Part shown: positions 10,909 to 21,731 of the stretch, piece by piece
Numbering within the stretch: position 1 is the first letter of the stretch
Layout of the letters: each line of letters begins with the position of its first letter
Source of the DNA: Uloborus plumipes
Taxonomy: Eukaryota > Arthropoda > Arachnida > Araneae > Uloboridae
Direction: 5' to 3'
Assembly: GCA_038373865.1 (NCBI GenBank)
Contig: JAXGGA010000482.1
Span: 62,001-126,000, forward strand
DNA length: 64,000 nucleotides
Notes under the pieces: model-generated
What the model was told of the DNA's origin: nothing
Seen by the model: only the letters and a program-made list of their open reading frames with translations
Database searches by the model: none
Made by a program: the position numbers and the translations under genes

Positions 10909-12952
10909 TGCTACGCAATACATTTTTTGGGTTTCTCACTCCTTCTTGGAAATATTTTAGCTTAAAGATAAGCCATTAGGCAAGAAATGCGTTTTTGGCC
11001 ATCTTGGCAGCCATTTTTCTCATAAAGGGGGAGCAGTAGAAACTTTAATGTTTTTTTAAAACAAACCACTGATATGTTAGCTATTCACAGGAAAAGAGTT
11101 TACTTTTGGTTATTTCTCCCATTAAGAGATATCCTGCTGACAGTATATGCATGTTTTTCGCGACGACCATATGCTTTTGTTCACCCTCTCATGGACTTAA
11201 AATTAATTAAACCAAAAAATAATGATATATTTATTAATAGCTGTATTATCTACCCAATATGTCATGAAATGTAATTTATTAAATCATTGAACAATAAATT
11301 AGATAATTGATGAAAACACGAAATAGTATTTCTCTGATGCCTGAGCATTATGCATTCATAATTATAAAGCACTAAATACTTTCTTGAGAAATTAATTAAC
11401 ATAAAGGAGCTCTAAATATTTATATTATAAGCAATACCCAATCTTGTGATTGGGATACTCCTGTTTTTAATTGAAGAATTTCTTGAATATCACATGAATA
11501 CCAGGAAAATAAATGAGGTCTTTTCGTTTGATGTAGGATATTTTATGACAAATTTCATTTGATGGGCTACTAACTGAGCATGGTGATAAAGAGCTATTAA
11601 TTTCAGCATCGAATTCCATTTTACCTTATTAACAGTTAAATATTTACAAAATAATTAAATAAATAATGTAATATAAAGCCATGCTTGAAGAATTAAAATG
11701 AGTGCAACTAATTTATTCCCATACTGATCTTTACAAAATTGACATGCGTTGAGCACTGATAAGAACTGACAAGAAAAAGTTTACTCACTAAAATATTAGT
11801 TCACAGATACTATTAAGCATACATTCTATTTTCTACAAAGTAATACTGCAACAAAGAACAAGGGTATCCTCCTGTTTATAGCCATCAATCAGGAACATCC
11901 AATCACAAGATTGGGTATTGCCTATGAGATAAAAATTCGAAGCTCCTTTATTTTAATTGATTTTTCAAGAAATTATTTAGTACCTACCCCTTTATACCCT
12001 TGTTCTTTGTTGCAGTATTATTTTGTAGAAAATAGAATGTACGCTTTATAGTATCTGTGAACTAGTATTTTAGTGAGTAAACTTATTCTTGTCAGTTCTT
12101 ATCAGTGCTCAACACATGTCAGTTTTGTAAAGATCAGTATGGCAATAAATTAGTTGCACTAATTTTAATTCTTCAAGCATGGCTTTATATTAAATTATTT
12201 ATTTAATTATTTTGTAAATATTTAACTGTTAATAAGATAAAATGGAATTCGATGCTGAAATTAATAGCTCTTTATCACCATACTCAGTTAGTAGCCCATC
12301 AAATGAAATTTGTCATAAAATATCATACATCAAACGAAAAGACCTCATTTATTTTCCTGATATTCATGTGATATTCAAGAAATTCTTCAATTAAAAACAG
12401 GAGTATCCCAATCACAAGATTGGGTATTGCTTATAATATAAATATTTAGAGCTCCTTTATGTTAATTAATTTCTCAATAAAGTATTTAGTGCTTTATAAT
12501 TATGAATGCATAATGCTCAGGCATCAGAGAAATACTATTTCGTGTTTTCATCAATTATCTAATTTATTGTTCAATGATTTAATAAATTACATTTCATTAC
12601 ATATTGGGTAGATAATACAGCTATTAATAAGTATATCATTATTTTTTGGTTTAATTAATTTTAAGTCCATGAGAGGGTGAACAGAAGCATATGGTCGTCG
12701 CGAAAAACATGCATATACTGTCAGCAGGATATCTCTTAATGGGAGAAATAACCAAAAGTAAACTCTTTTCCTGTGAATAGCTAACATATCAGTGCCTTGT
12801 TTTAAAAAAAATTAAAGTATCTACTGCTCCCCCTTTATGAGAAAAATGGCTGCCAAGATGGCCAAAAACGCATTTTTTGCCTTATGGCTTATCTTTAAGC
12901 TAAAATATTTCCAAGAAGGAGTGAGAAACCCAAAAAATTTATTGCTTAGCAA
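10909..12952. repeat. 2-kb palindrome with ~950-bp arms
   Basis: 10909-11867 is the near-exact reverse complement of 11994-12952, with a 126-bp loop at 11868-11993. The outermost shared sequence reads TTTTTTGGGTTTCTCACTCC on the left and its complement on the right. Two mirrored 66-codon frames (11074-11274 + and 12587-12787 -) differ at only three residues, implying roughly 98% arm identity over that part. They are by-products of the palindrome, not genes. The loop holds a further, more diverged copy of an arm segment. It could be a foldback-type transposon or a recent inverted duplication. I see no target-site duplication. Confidence 0.95.
11899..11982 (+). repeat. Third copy of arm sub-repeat in palindrome loop
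   Basis: The segment from CCAATCACAAGATTGGGTAT to AAATTATTTAGTA matches 12408-12492 directly and 11360-11455 in inverted orientation, so one unit occurs three times. The unit starts with a small hairpin, CCAATC-ACAA-GATTGG. The loop copy is more diverged than the two arm copies are from each other, which suggests the arm pair arose or was homogenised later. Confidence 0.8.
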
Positions 12953-13482
12953 TTTACAGGAAGGACCTGTACACTACCAGAAAGTGAGAAAACCTTTGGT
13001 TTTGTTTGCCTTTTTTTTTTAATAAATGCCTCAATTTTAGCAAAATCTGCAAAATCAAGTTTTTGTGGTGACAACTTTAAAGAGCCCTGTACCTTGGCAA
13101 TTTTCATTATGAACGTTCTAGTATTTTTTTCTGAATACCTGGAGTAATTAGTTTCCATAGATATCTAACACTTTTATTTTGCATGAGTACGATTTTTTAT
13201 AAAAAATGGTTAAATAACATCACTTTTTTAGTATTTTGACGTGGCGGATAAACTTTGAGGGCATGTATGTCAGAAAATAAGTGGAGCAGGAACATAACAA
13301 TTTGGATTTTTCCATGCCTCTATATGATCAACATGTATGCCATATAAAAAGAAAATCCGAGTCGGTCGTGCGACCCCCATTCGGTCAGTTGGTATGGAAT
13401 CACTCTATAGTAAAAAAAAAATTACCATGCTATAATGATTTCCTGACTTTTCCTGGTTGCTAGAGTTTAAGGAGATACGTAT
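12953..13482. other. Unassigned spacer between palindromes
   Basis: AT-rich DNA without a recognised feature. Two short overlapping frames on opposite strands look like chance. Confidence 0.5.
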
Positions 13483-13786
13483 ACTGTTAAAACTACGGGT
13501 TGCACAAGGCACCTCTAAGGGTGAAACGTTGTAGCACCAGGGGCACCCCTTGAGGGCTGCCACTTCACTCCCTATGACACCCTTGAATGTGACATTTGGC
13601 TCCATGTAGCACCCTATATGTACTTTATGGCAGCCCCATGGGTGGCCCATAGCACCCGAAGGAGCCAAAGTGCACCTTAAATGTGCCATAGAGAGTCAAG
13701 TGTCAAACTTCAGAGGGTGCCTCTGGTGCCACAACGTTCCACCCTTAGAGGTGCCTTGTGCATTGTGCAACTTGTAGTTTTAACAG
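13483..13786. mobile_element. 304-bp foldback element (MITE-like)
   Basis: The outer ends CTGTTAAAACTAC and GTAGTTTTAACAG are exact inverses. The terminal repeat continues through GCACAAGGCACCTCTAAGGG for about 65 bp with a few mismatches. The middle is also partly self-complementary (for example TTTGGCTCC near 13600 against GGAGCCAAA near 13660). It is much more GC-rich than its surroundings. No coding capacity and no clear target duplication are visible. Confidence 0.8.
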
Positions 13787-14009
13787 TTTTTGCTTGAATA
13801 CGCAATGAGCTAATCACATGCAGCAAAAATACCTTTTTTTTAACTTTTGTTATCGTTTTACTTAATAGAAAGACAAATAAAAGAACGCTTCTCATTTGTA
13901 AAAAATTAACTGAAGCCTTTTCTGTGAATACAAGTGCTTATTAAATTTAATTTTTTTTGTAAAGCCCGAAGTACAATAAAGTTAAATTCTATTTAGCAAG
14001 TTTTCCACT

Positions 14010-14144
14010 TAGGACCCTGCTCCACATTGAAGTAAAGCAGAAAAATAAAGCAGAAACGTAAAATGGATTACATAGTGTTCCTATGGAAAGTACCCGGATT
14101 TTCGGTTTCGGTCGCGTTTTACGTTGATGTGGAGCAGGGCCCTT
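14010..14144. mobile_element. 135-bp foldback element
   Basis: AGGACCCTGCTCCACAT at the left pairs with ATGTGGAGCAGGGCCCTT at the right, and ACGTAAAA inside pairs with TTTTACGT. It is compact and hairpin-forming with no coding capacity, about 220 bp from the 304-bp foldback element. Consistent with a small MITE. Confidence 0.75.
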
Positions 14145-14534
14145 ACTGAACAGTTTGCTGATTTCTGCGAAACTTATGTGAATGCTGTTGAACAAAGGCA
14201 AGTTCGTATAAAAATCAGGACTAAAAGTTACTCATAATATTTCAGAGAAAATGGTTCTGTGGAATCCCTCATCAGCATTTTCTCTCACGCATACAAATGG
14301 GAAAGCTTCTGCCCAATTCTGTATTAAGAATTTTTTTAAAGATTTCACGTTAGTCAGTCATTCATCTTTGTCAATGATGATCAATGATTTTGAGATTCTA
14401 TTGGTTTTTTGAGTTAACATTTCAAGTACGTTTCTCCCAGATATGCCTTATGTTTACTTCCACCCATCCCCCTTACATTTATTGACATTACTTCTGTTAA
14501 TCGAAGCAAAATTTTTAAAAGTACTAAAAACTAT

Positions 14535-15560
14535 GATGTCTTTAAAGCTACAGTGGACACAAAAAATGATTTTTTTTTTTCAATTAATGATATATATGTC
14601 TAAAACTTTGTGTGCTTGCATTATTGTATATTTACTATATCTGAAAGCATAAAAAACAAATTGGTTCAAAAACAATAAATACTTTTTTTGAAATTTAAAA
14701 TTCAAGATTTTTTTAACAAAATTTCAAAATGCTCCATGCGTTACAATTTTTTTTTTTCAAACTTTGAATTTCCACTTAATTTCCAATCATTAGACATGAT
14801 TGCATAAATCTATACATTACATGCAATGTTTCATGTGATAGTTTATAAAAGATGGCTAAAAATAAAAATTTATATGAATTTTTCAGCTGAAAATTTTCAT
14901 TTTCAGCCATCTTTTAAAAACTATCTCATAAAACATTGCATGTAAAGCATAGATGTATACAATCATGCCTGATGATTCTAAATTAAGTGGCAATTCAAAG
15001 TCTAAAAAAAAATTGTGATGCGTGAAGCATTTTGAAATTTTGTTTAAAAAAATTTTTAATTTTAAATTTCAAAAAAAGTGTTATTGTTTTTGCACCAATT
15101 GTTTTGTGTTTAGGCTTTTAGATGTAGTAAATATACAATAATACAGGCACACAAAGTTTTAGACATATATATCAATAAATGAAAAATGATCAAATAAGCT
15201 TTGTGCTGAACTATATTTGAAGTTAAAAATCAACGTAAATAAAGCACAAATAAGGTAGAAAGTACAGCAAATAGCTATTTCAAGGCTACAATGGAGCCCC
15301 TTACTCAGTGCAAGAAGCTCAGCAAACAACATGAAAGCTGTAAGAACACTCACGAAAGCTGTAAGAGTTCACTTACAGCTTTCATGTTGTTTGCTGAGCT
15401 CCTTGCACTGAGGAAGGGGCTCCATTGTAGCCTTGAAATAGCTATTTGCTGTACTTTCTACCTTATTTGTGCTTTATTTACGTTGATTTTTAACTTCAAA
15501 TATATATCAGCAATTTTAAAAAGTCACTTTTTTTTTGTTCACTGTAGCCTTAACACATCT
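14535..15560. repeat. 1-kb palindrome carrying a nested palindrome
   Basis: The left arm (14535-14857) is the inverse of 14905-15185 plus 15520-15560. Landmarks are GTCTTTAAAGCTACAGTG against CACTGTAGCCTTAAC, TAAAACTTTGTGTGC against GCACACAAAGTTTTA, and AAGATGGCT against AGCCATCTT around the centre. The right arm is interrupted at about 15186-15519 by a second independent palindrome, which lacks a counterpart in the left arm. The arms carry more mismatches than those of the 10909-12952 palindrome. Confidence 0.9.
15205..15511. mobile_element. 307-bp nested palindromic element
   Basis: Arms 15205-15344 and 15372-15511 are near-identical inverses, with a 27-bp spacer that itself repeats GAAAGCTGTAAG. 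The outer ends are GCTGAACTATATTTGAAG and CTTCAAATATATATCAGC. Mirrored frames on the two strands share LTAFMLFAELLAL and CSLEIAICCTFYLICALF, which is a palindrome artefact. Its absence from the opposite arm of the host palindrome shows it inserted after that palindrome formed. Confidence 0.85.
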
Positions 15561-15761
15561 AAACTTGTTTGATTAATTCTAATTGATAAAACAGTAAACA
15601 AACAACCTCGTAGTATTTAAGCACATAAAAACTCGTGTTTTCCATCATAATGTGAGTTTATCTTTAGACTATATTTGTATTCAGGTTGAGCTTTTATTTT
15701 TATTTCAAATTTCATTTGCCGTGTTATTGATTGAAATGTTTTTCTTTTTTATATAGTAGGT

Positions 15762-15860
15762 ACAGTAGAAGCGCAATTTTACGTAGTACGTTTCATGCGT
15801 TAGCCCTCCGTTATTGCCGGTCCTTGATAAAGGCGATAGTGATGTTTAAAGGTTCCCGAA
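15762..15860 (+). mobile_element. Possible Tigger-like terminus
   Basis: CAGTAGAAGCGCAATTTTAC is preceded by TA and resembles Tigger-type ends. A following segment alternates sense and antisense fragments of the same motif, for example GAATTTACGCTTC near 15860. No second end was found, so this is a truncated or diverged copy at best. Confidence 0.35.
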
Positions 15861-16082
15861 TTTACGCTTCTTTTATTTTCAGAAAGTCCGCTTAATACGT
15901 TTTCCAACAAATATATGAAGATCGTTTTTCATCTGCAAAAATCGCGCAAACTTTTCTTAAGATGTTTTTCTAACATTAATTAGTTCCAAAGTTGTTTAAA
16001 ACCACTCTGGCATTCTTTTTTTTTTCGCCTTACTATCCTATGTGAGAAAAGTGACCTCCGAGCATCCGATCTTCCTTCACAG

Positions 16083-16189
16083 CAACTGAGGATCAGAGCT
16101 GCTGATACTCTTCTGAAAATTCTGCCAGAAGTCGATGTGTATGTACCGATCATGAATTCTCTCAATAGCAGATTTAATACCTGCTGCTG
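16083..16189 (+). other. Possible exon, strand ambiguous
   Basis: A pyrimidine-rich acceptor CTTCCTTCACAG precedes a 35-codon open segment beginning QLRIRAADTLLKILPEVDVY, which looks like an amphipathic helical-repeat segment. A GTAGTA donor-like site follows at 16190. The minus strand is equally open over the same bases, reading GIKSAIERIHDRYIHIDF with its own acceptor-like CTACCAGCAG. I cannot decide the strand. The + strand reading phase does not join cleanly to the 16334 candidate. Unrecognised; may be non-coding. Confidence 0.25.
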
Positions 16190-16333
16190 GTAGTAGTGTT
16201 GAAACGATGAAGAAATAATGGTGAGTGTCCCCACAGCTGATCACGCATTTCAAAGCTTTTTTTAGCAATGACAAATTGCTATTTGTTTTCTTTTTTAATC
16301 TTATACCTTGTGTAGGCCTTTTTTTTTTTTTAG

Positions 16334-16420
16334 ATTGGGCTCGAAGTCTTGAACGTGGTGTCCCGGTACTTCACCACCCGGGACGAGCGCGGGCTCCTGC
16401 TACTTCGCTACTATGCAGGG
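16334..16420 (+). CDS. Candidate 87-bp internal exon, unknown protein
   Basis: A run of T ending in TAG (16319-16333) looks like a polypyrimidine tract and 3' splice site. It is followed by exactly 29 open codons and then GTAAAC, a plausible 5' splice site, so the exon would be phase 0 at both ends. The peptide contains EVLNVVSRYFTTRDERG and ends LLLLRYYAG, with a balanced composition and an amphipathic look. Third codon positions are mostly G or C, sharply unlike the AT-rich surroundings. No family was recognised and neighbouring exons were not found with confidence. It could be part of a large-intron gene, or a fragment of a transposon or pseudogene. Confidence 0.4.
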
Positions 16421-16460
16421 GTAAACTGAAGCAAAATATCCTGTATTGTGCCGAAGGAGC

Positions 16461-16510
16461 GCACACACACACACATACACCTGCACAAACACAAGCACAC
16501 ACACACACCT
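16461..16510. repeat. CA/GT microsatellite, imperfect
   Basis: ACACACACACACATACAC is followed by CTGCACAAACACAAGCACAC and further CA units. It lies just downstream of the exon candidate. Confidence 0.9.
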
Positions 16511-16777
16511 ATCGCATTTCGTCATTGCGAAAAACGTAATTGGAAATGTAAAACAGCGAAGATATCAACATCTATGATCAAATAGCTCAGTTTCAGAATT
16601 AGTTTCGGGTTTGCTTTTCCCTCATTTACAATATTTTGTTAGGAAATAACTATTAATACAAAGCTATTAATACAAAGCTGCTTTAGAGTGGCAACAGAAT
16701 TGTAATATCTGAAGGGAGGGTATTTGAGGATACCCCCAAAAGAATTCAAACTAACCATACCCCGTCCAAAACTAAAT

Positions 16778-17042
16778 GCCGGCCTAGTGGTCAGAGCAGT
16801 CTGCCACGGATGGTGTGGTCCCGGCTTCGAGTCCCGGCTTGTGCATGGATGTGCTTTCTCTCTCCTGTCCGTGTTCTTTCTTTGTATGAATGAGTTGTTG
16901 TGAAAGGTTGCCTACCCTATAAACGGGTCCCTATGGCATGAGTTTACTGTGGAAGACCGGACGTCACACCAAGCTACGGTACAGTTTCAAAAGTGAAGAA
17001 GCGCACCCCTAATTGCCAGCCTGACTGGCACACGACGGAAAA
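16778..17042 (+). repeat. tRNA-derived SINE, copy 2
   Basis: The head GCCGGCCTAGTGGTCAGAG includes the box A-like motif, and GGCTTCGAGTCCCGGC is the box B-like motif. The body matches copies 3 and 4 (GGTTGCCTACCCTATAAACG, CAAGCTACGGTACAGTT, CAGCCTGACTGGCACACG). It ends in an A-rich tail. AAAACTAAAT flanks both ends (16768-16777 and 17043-17052), a 10-bp target-site duplication of the type made by LINE-driven retroposition. Confidence 0.92.
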
Positions 17043-17052
17043 AAAACTAAAT

Positions 17053-19442
17053 TACATAAACATCCGGTGTTTTTTTTTTTCTTTGGGAGAGGGGGGGGGG
17101 GCTTAGCCACCAGGAAGCATTTGCTATCTATAGATTTTTTTTCAACTAGCGATTATAACTGTGTCAAAGCGTAAATCTATATTTTTATCTGAAAGTAAAC
17201 CGAAACTGTATATGCTATGCATTATGTTTCCAGAGGCACTAAACGCAATTGGTCTTATTCAGTCACAAGGACGCTGGCTGTGATTATAACATACAAGATT
17301 CCACTAACAGTTTTTTTTTTTTTTCCAAAATTTATGTTGATCTCTAATTATAGTGAGAAAAATCTAATGTTTTATCTATTAACTACCGAGTTTTCCTTGA
17401 AATCATAACCATTTACGGACATCCAATAACTTTCAAAACAAAATGTATCAAAGTGTATATTTCTTAAAGTGTATCAATGTTTGTAATGATGTTTCCATTA
17501 CTAAAAATTTTGTTTTTGAGAATACTTCCGGCTGAGCAGAATAACATTTAACATTTGTATCTATGTAGTTACTTTAACGTGCCTTATTTAGTGTGACTGT
17601 GTGTGTTGTGTAACTTTTTTTTTCTTTTTTTTTCAAATATCATTTTTGTCTAAAAGATATAAACTTTGGAAAAGTAATTTTCTGCGCTCCGTAAAAGTTC
17701 CTCTTCATTTACTTTTCCGTTTTCCTTGCCTGCCATAAATTTCATCTTGTTGAAAAGCCACGCTTAGAGACTAGCAAGAAAATTCGGAGGCTTTTTTCTT
17801 CGGGTTGGGATAAGAAATTCTTATATATCAGTAGGGAAAACTTTTCACATCATTTTACAAATGCAATTTACTGTTACAGAAAGTCTTTTTTCTTTTGCAT
17901 GTTTTTAAGTTGGAGAAATAAAAGATCGACATTTTAAAAATGTTGTTAAATAGCGTTAGGTTTAAACGTAATAAAAAATTTAGTTGCATAAAAATTGATT
18001 CATCTTCAGTTTTTTCGGCTTAAAATCACTCACGTGATTTTAGTAAAATTACAAGAGTTATTATTTTTAGTTATATGCTAGAAGATTAATGCAAACTTAA
18101 TTTTGATGAGAACTTCAAAATCTCTGCGTTGTACCCCCCCCCTCCCTCCCTTTTTTCGTCATATATTTTATTCCATCAGAATATAAAAAATACAGGCAAT
18201 TAAAGAAAGACTAGAGCAAGCAATTAATTACATAGAGAGCAACAGCAAAAGTCGAACTTATAATCCCAAGTCTACGGGAAAATAGAGTTGGGTGGTAAAA
18301 TTTCACAAAAACATTACTAAAAATGTAAAATCGATGTTAAATATTAAAATATTAGTATGAAAATTAATTAAAACAAATCAAAATGTTCCATCCACCCCTT
18401 TCATGAGGGAGGTATGGGACATGCAATTGAAATTTAAAATGCAAGTCTAATTTTCAAAAATGTCATTTAAAATGACAAACATGATGTATCACTAATGCAG
18501 TATTGTTTATAAATATATTTTAGCTAAAATTATACTTTAACTGTAAGTCCCCATAAAATGTGAAAGATTGCTCTCTTACCAACACTTTACGTCGGGGCAT
18601 GAGGTGTTGCAATGATGTTTAAATATAGTGCATGTGGCAGCTTAAAGTAACCATCGTGTTCACTTTATTACGTTGAGTACAAGCATTGCAGCCGAGAACC
18701 AATCAGGATCCTCTGCTAATTTGGTTGCCGCCCCCCTCCCCTACACACACCCATAAAACTTCTTAAACTCACACTACTCCAATTGCGATCCGGTCCCCCT
18801 TGAGGCCCAGACCCATATTTTCCAACTAAGCGAACGTAACTTCTGATAGATCATGATTTCAACTATTACTAACTAAATCACTGAGCTATGTAGCGAACAA
18901 GAATGCGATCTACTTAACTCATCATTACCTGTTTGAGCAAAAGCAAACACATTCCTGTTCAAAAATGATTTCAGACTCGTTATTTTCAGTTATCACTAAA
19001 ATGAAGGTCAACCACAATTTGAAAATAAGAAAAATTTGCCATCAATTTGCATGATAAATAAAATTTGATTCTCTGAATGCATTAAAAGCATAAGAATGAA
19101 GAGTGATATTTTTTTTAATGCTTAAAAGCAATTTTCGCTATTTTTACCAAAAGAAAAAAAAGTGATACAATCCACTAAATCATTACCTGCGACCATAAGT
19201 TGAACAAAAAAAGCTAATTTTTTTTCAGGAAGCTGTTTCAAAGAAATAGAGGATTTAGCAACATCAGCATTTTTCGCTCCTATTTTACTTTCCTTATCGT
19301 TTGAGCTATCTAGCAGCTAAAATCCCTTCCATCATCTTTTTAGAATTCAGTCAAGCAAAAATCGGATGACAATATCGACTACAAAATTCTCCTAAATTCC
19401 TAAGTAGGCAATTTATTTTATTGTCTGCGTGTGTCTGCCATT
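17053..19442. other. Unassigned AT-rich DNA
   Basis: No gene or complete element was seen. There are C- and G-homopolymer patches (about 17090 and 18135). GGGAGGTATGGGACATGC near 18406 resembles motifs of the repeat region at 19517-20470. Small frames look random. Confidence 0.5.
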
Positions 19443-19444
19443 AA

Positions 19445-19516
<72 letters not shown>
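19443..19516. repeat. Poly-A plus AT microsatellite
   Basis: About 18 A residues run into an uninterrupted TA dinucleotide tract of roughly 55 bp, ending at TGGGTGATTC. Confidence 0.97.
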
Positions 19517-19519
<3 letters not shown>

Positions 19520-20470
19520 GTGATTCTACAAAAATGGGCAAATTTGTGTTCCATACTGATTGCTCTTTTTGTTTTTAATTTAATAAAAAACTATTTTGGG
19601 AATATTTTTATGCGTCTTTTGTTCTATAATTCTGATTATCAACAAAGTCAATAATTAATTATTATTCGTTTAAAAATAAAATATTACATTGAAATGTCAT
19701 CCACATGCCCTGTCCCATAGGTGCAATTTTCACAATCAATGGAATATAGATTTAAAAAAAATAAGTGATTTTTTTCCTCAAGAGTTTTTTATTTATAAAT
19801 GTGAATGTGTGCAAGATGTAAATCACAAAAAAGCAAAATAATGTCTCTAAAAGTTAATCTAAACTTTGTCCCAGCGATTATCAGTCATCCACATGTCTGA
19901 AAAGTATAGATATTTTTCTCTGAAATGTTTTATTTCAAAATCTGGCAACACATCTTAAAATAAAGCATGGAACTTTGTTATTCCTGGCTGAAGATTAATT
20001 TTGCTGTTCTGCAATTACTTTTTTATAAAAAGCAAGCTAAACTCAACTTTCAAGGCAAGTGTTTTTCATCTTTGTCATTAACATGCCCCACAGAATGCAT
20101 CTAAAATGTACATGTAAATAAATTTTGATAATGAATAATCCTAAGGCTTACATTTGTGGGTTCTAATTCGAAGTGAAGCCGAAAAATATTCAGATATGAC
20201 TTTTTGAGAACACAATTACTTGTGTTTTGTCATTCACATGCCCTTTTTCTAATGTCATTCACATGCCCCAATATGAGACACGTGGATGAATCAAAAGCCA
20301 AACTATGACAGTACAATGTTTAAAAATTATGTCTAAGAGTTTACACGTTGAAAAATTTCATTAATATACCTATTGTGTTTGTGTTATTCACATACTTATT
20401 GTGTTATTCACATACCCATTGTGTCATCCACATGTCCTTTTTATCATTCACATATGCCTTCAAAAAAATA
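19517..20470. mobile_element. Region of repeated TCATTCACATGCCC motifs
   Basis: Nine spaced copies of a motif close to GTCATTCACATGCCC occur at about 19696, 19884, 20074, 20229, 20254, 20392, 20403, 20423 and 20443, all in one orientation. The left edge starts TGGGTGATTCTACAAAAATG, similar to ends of pogo-like elements. Spaced repeats resembling the terminus are typical of pogo-like elements with subterminal binding sites; compare the GTTCACATGCCCC end of the 8588-9896 element. No matching right end was found, so the element is incomplete or the interpretation is wrong. Confidence 0.55.
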
Positions 20471-20584
20471 AAAATCCAAAAATACAATAAAATACAAACA
20501 TTTAAGCTCTGTTGATATTCTATTTTAATTATGCATCTTATTCAGTTTTTCGCTGATTTTTTTCAGATTTTTAATTTTAAATTA

Positions 20585-21135
20585 CAGTGAACTCTCACTT
20601 ATACGTCAGCCCTAGGGACCAACAGAAAAAGGCGCAAAAGTGAGAGAGACGTATAAGTGAACAAGCCTATTCAATGGACTAAAACGCAACATAGTTTCTA
20701 ATGAGAAAATGAATAAGAATATTTCTATAGAAACGGGACATATTACCACGGTTTGGCAATTACTGTAACGTAACTACAATGATAAAGAGAAAACAAAAAT
20801 TGTAGCATACCTAATTACAAACTGTTCCCTTTAAAACGATGTCATAATAGATAATTGTCCCTCTCCGAACTCTAGTTCATGCGGAAAAAATGCCTTCCGT
20901 GAACAATAAAGCCGAAAGATTAAAGAAAAATGCTTATTATTTAAGGAAAATAATTTTTTTTTTTTTTACATTTTAGGGAAAATTCGGCGTATAAGTGAAA
21001 TATTTATCTTTAGAGCGACGCATAAACGAATGATACTATCATTATTTTGCTATGGAATGTGCTGGGACCATTTAAAATCGTCGTATAAGTGAAAAAAGCG
21101 CATAAATGAGGCGGCGTATAAGTGAGAGTTCACTG
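20585..21135. mobile_element. Tigger-like MITE, 551 bp
   Basis: The ends CAGTGAACTCTCACTTATAC and CGTATAAGTGAGAGTTCACTG are near-perfect inverses flanked by TA on both sides. ACGTATAAGTGA or its inverse recurs inside both ends (20650, 20992, 21082), as subterminal sites. No transposase remains. It closely resembles the Tigger/pogo terminal consensus beginning CAGT. Confidence 0.9.
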
Positions 21136-21392
21136 TAATTTTTTGAAATTTACATGTTAGAAATATTCCCGTATTTGTAATTATTGTTGTTAGAACCCAT
21201 ATATATATATTCTGCCGACAATCAATTTCACGAACTGGTTGAGACCGCCATAAATGCTCGAAAAACAAGAGTTCATAGAACCAAAAAAAGCATAAAAAAA
21301 CTATGTGCTATATATGGTACGAATATTTTCATAGTAAGTTCTATAAATTATGTTGAAAACTCATTTTCTGTTGTGCGCCACCTTAAATAAAT

Positions 21393-21420
21393 GAATTAAT
21401 TAATTAATTAATTAAAAAAA
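21393..21420. repeat. AATT microsatellite
   Basis: About five AATT units are followed by an A run. Confidence 0.9.
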
Positions 21421-21465
21421 GAGTAGACGCAATTAGGAAATGTAGATCATAACATCATAACAAAA

Positions 21466-21724
21466 CCTTGTTTAGTGGTCAGAACAGTCTGCCATGGATG
21501 GAGTGGTCCCGGGTTCGAGTCCCGGCTTGGTCATTGATGTGCTTTCTGTCTCTTGTCCTTTCTTAGTGTGAATGTGTTGTTGTGAAAGGTTGCCTACCCT
21601 GTAAACGGGTCCCTATGGCATGCGTGTACTGTGGAAGTCGGACTTCACACCAAATTACGGTACAGTTGGAAAAGTGAAGCAGCGCACCCCAAAATGCCAG
21701 CCTGGCTGAAAAACGACAAAAAAT
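21466..21724 (+). repeat. tRNA-derived SINE, copy 3
   Basis: The head CCTTGTTTAGTGGTCAGAAC and box B CCGGGTTCGAGTCCCGGC are followed by the family body (GTTGCCTACCCTGTAAACGG, CACACCAAATTACGG, CCAGCCTGGCTG) and a CGACAAAAAA tail. ATAACATCA occurs just outside both ends (21449 and 21723), a tentative 9-bp target duplication with some extra 5' bases. Confidence 0.9.
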
Positions 21725-21731
21725 AACATCA

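Noticed and set aside
11074..12787. Two almost identical 66-residue proteins on opposite strands
   Set aside because: They are the same chance frame read from the two arms of the 2-kb palindrome. No motif, and arm identity is equally high outside the frames.
15159..15572. Mirrored hydrophobic peptides resembling small membrane proteins
   Set aside because: Artefact of the 307-bp nested palindrome. The frames run into the spacer and flanks without sensible ends.
16225..16539. 104-residue frame ending in His-Thr repeats
   Set aside because: Different reading frame from the exon candidate; its tail is the CA microsatellite translated.
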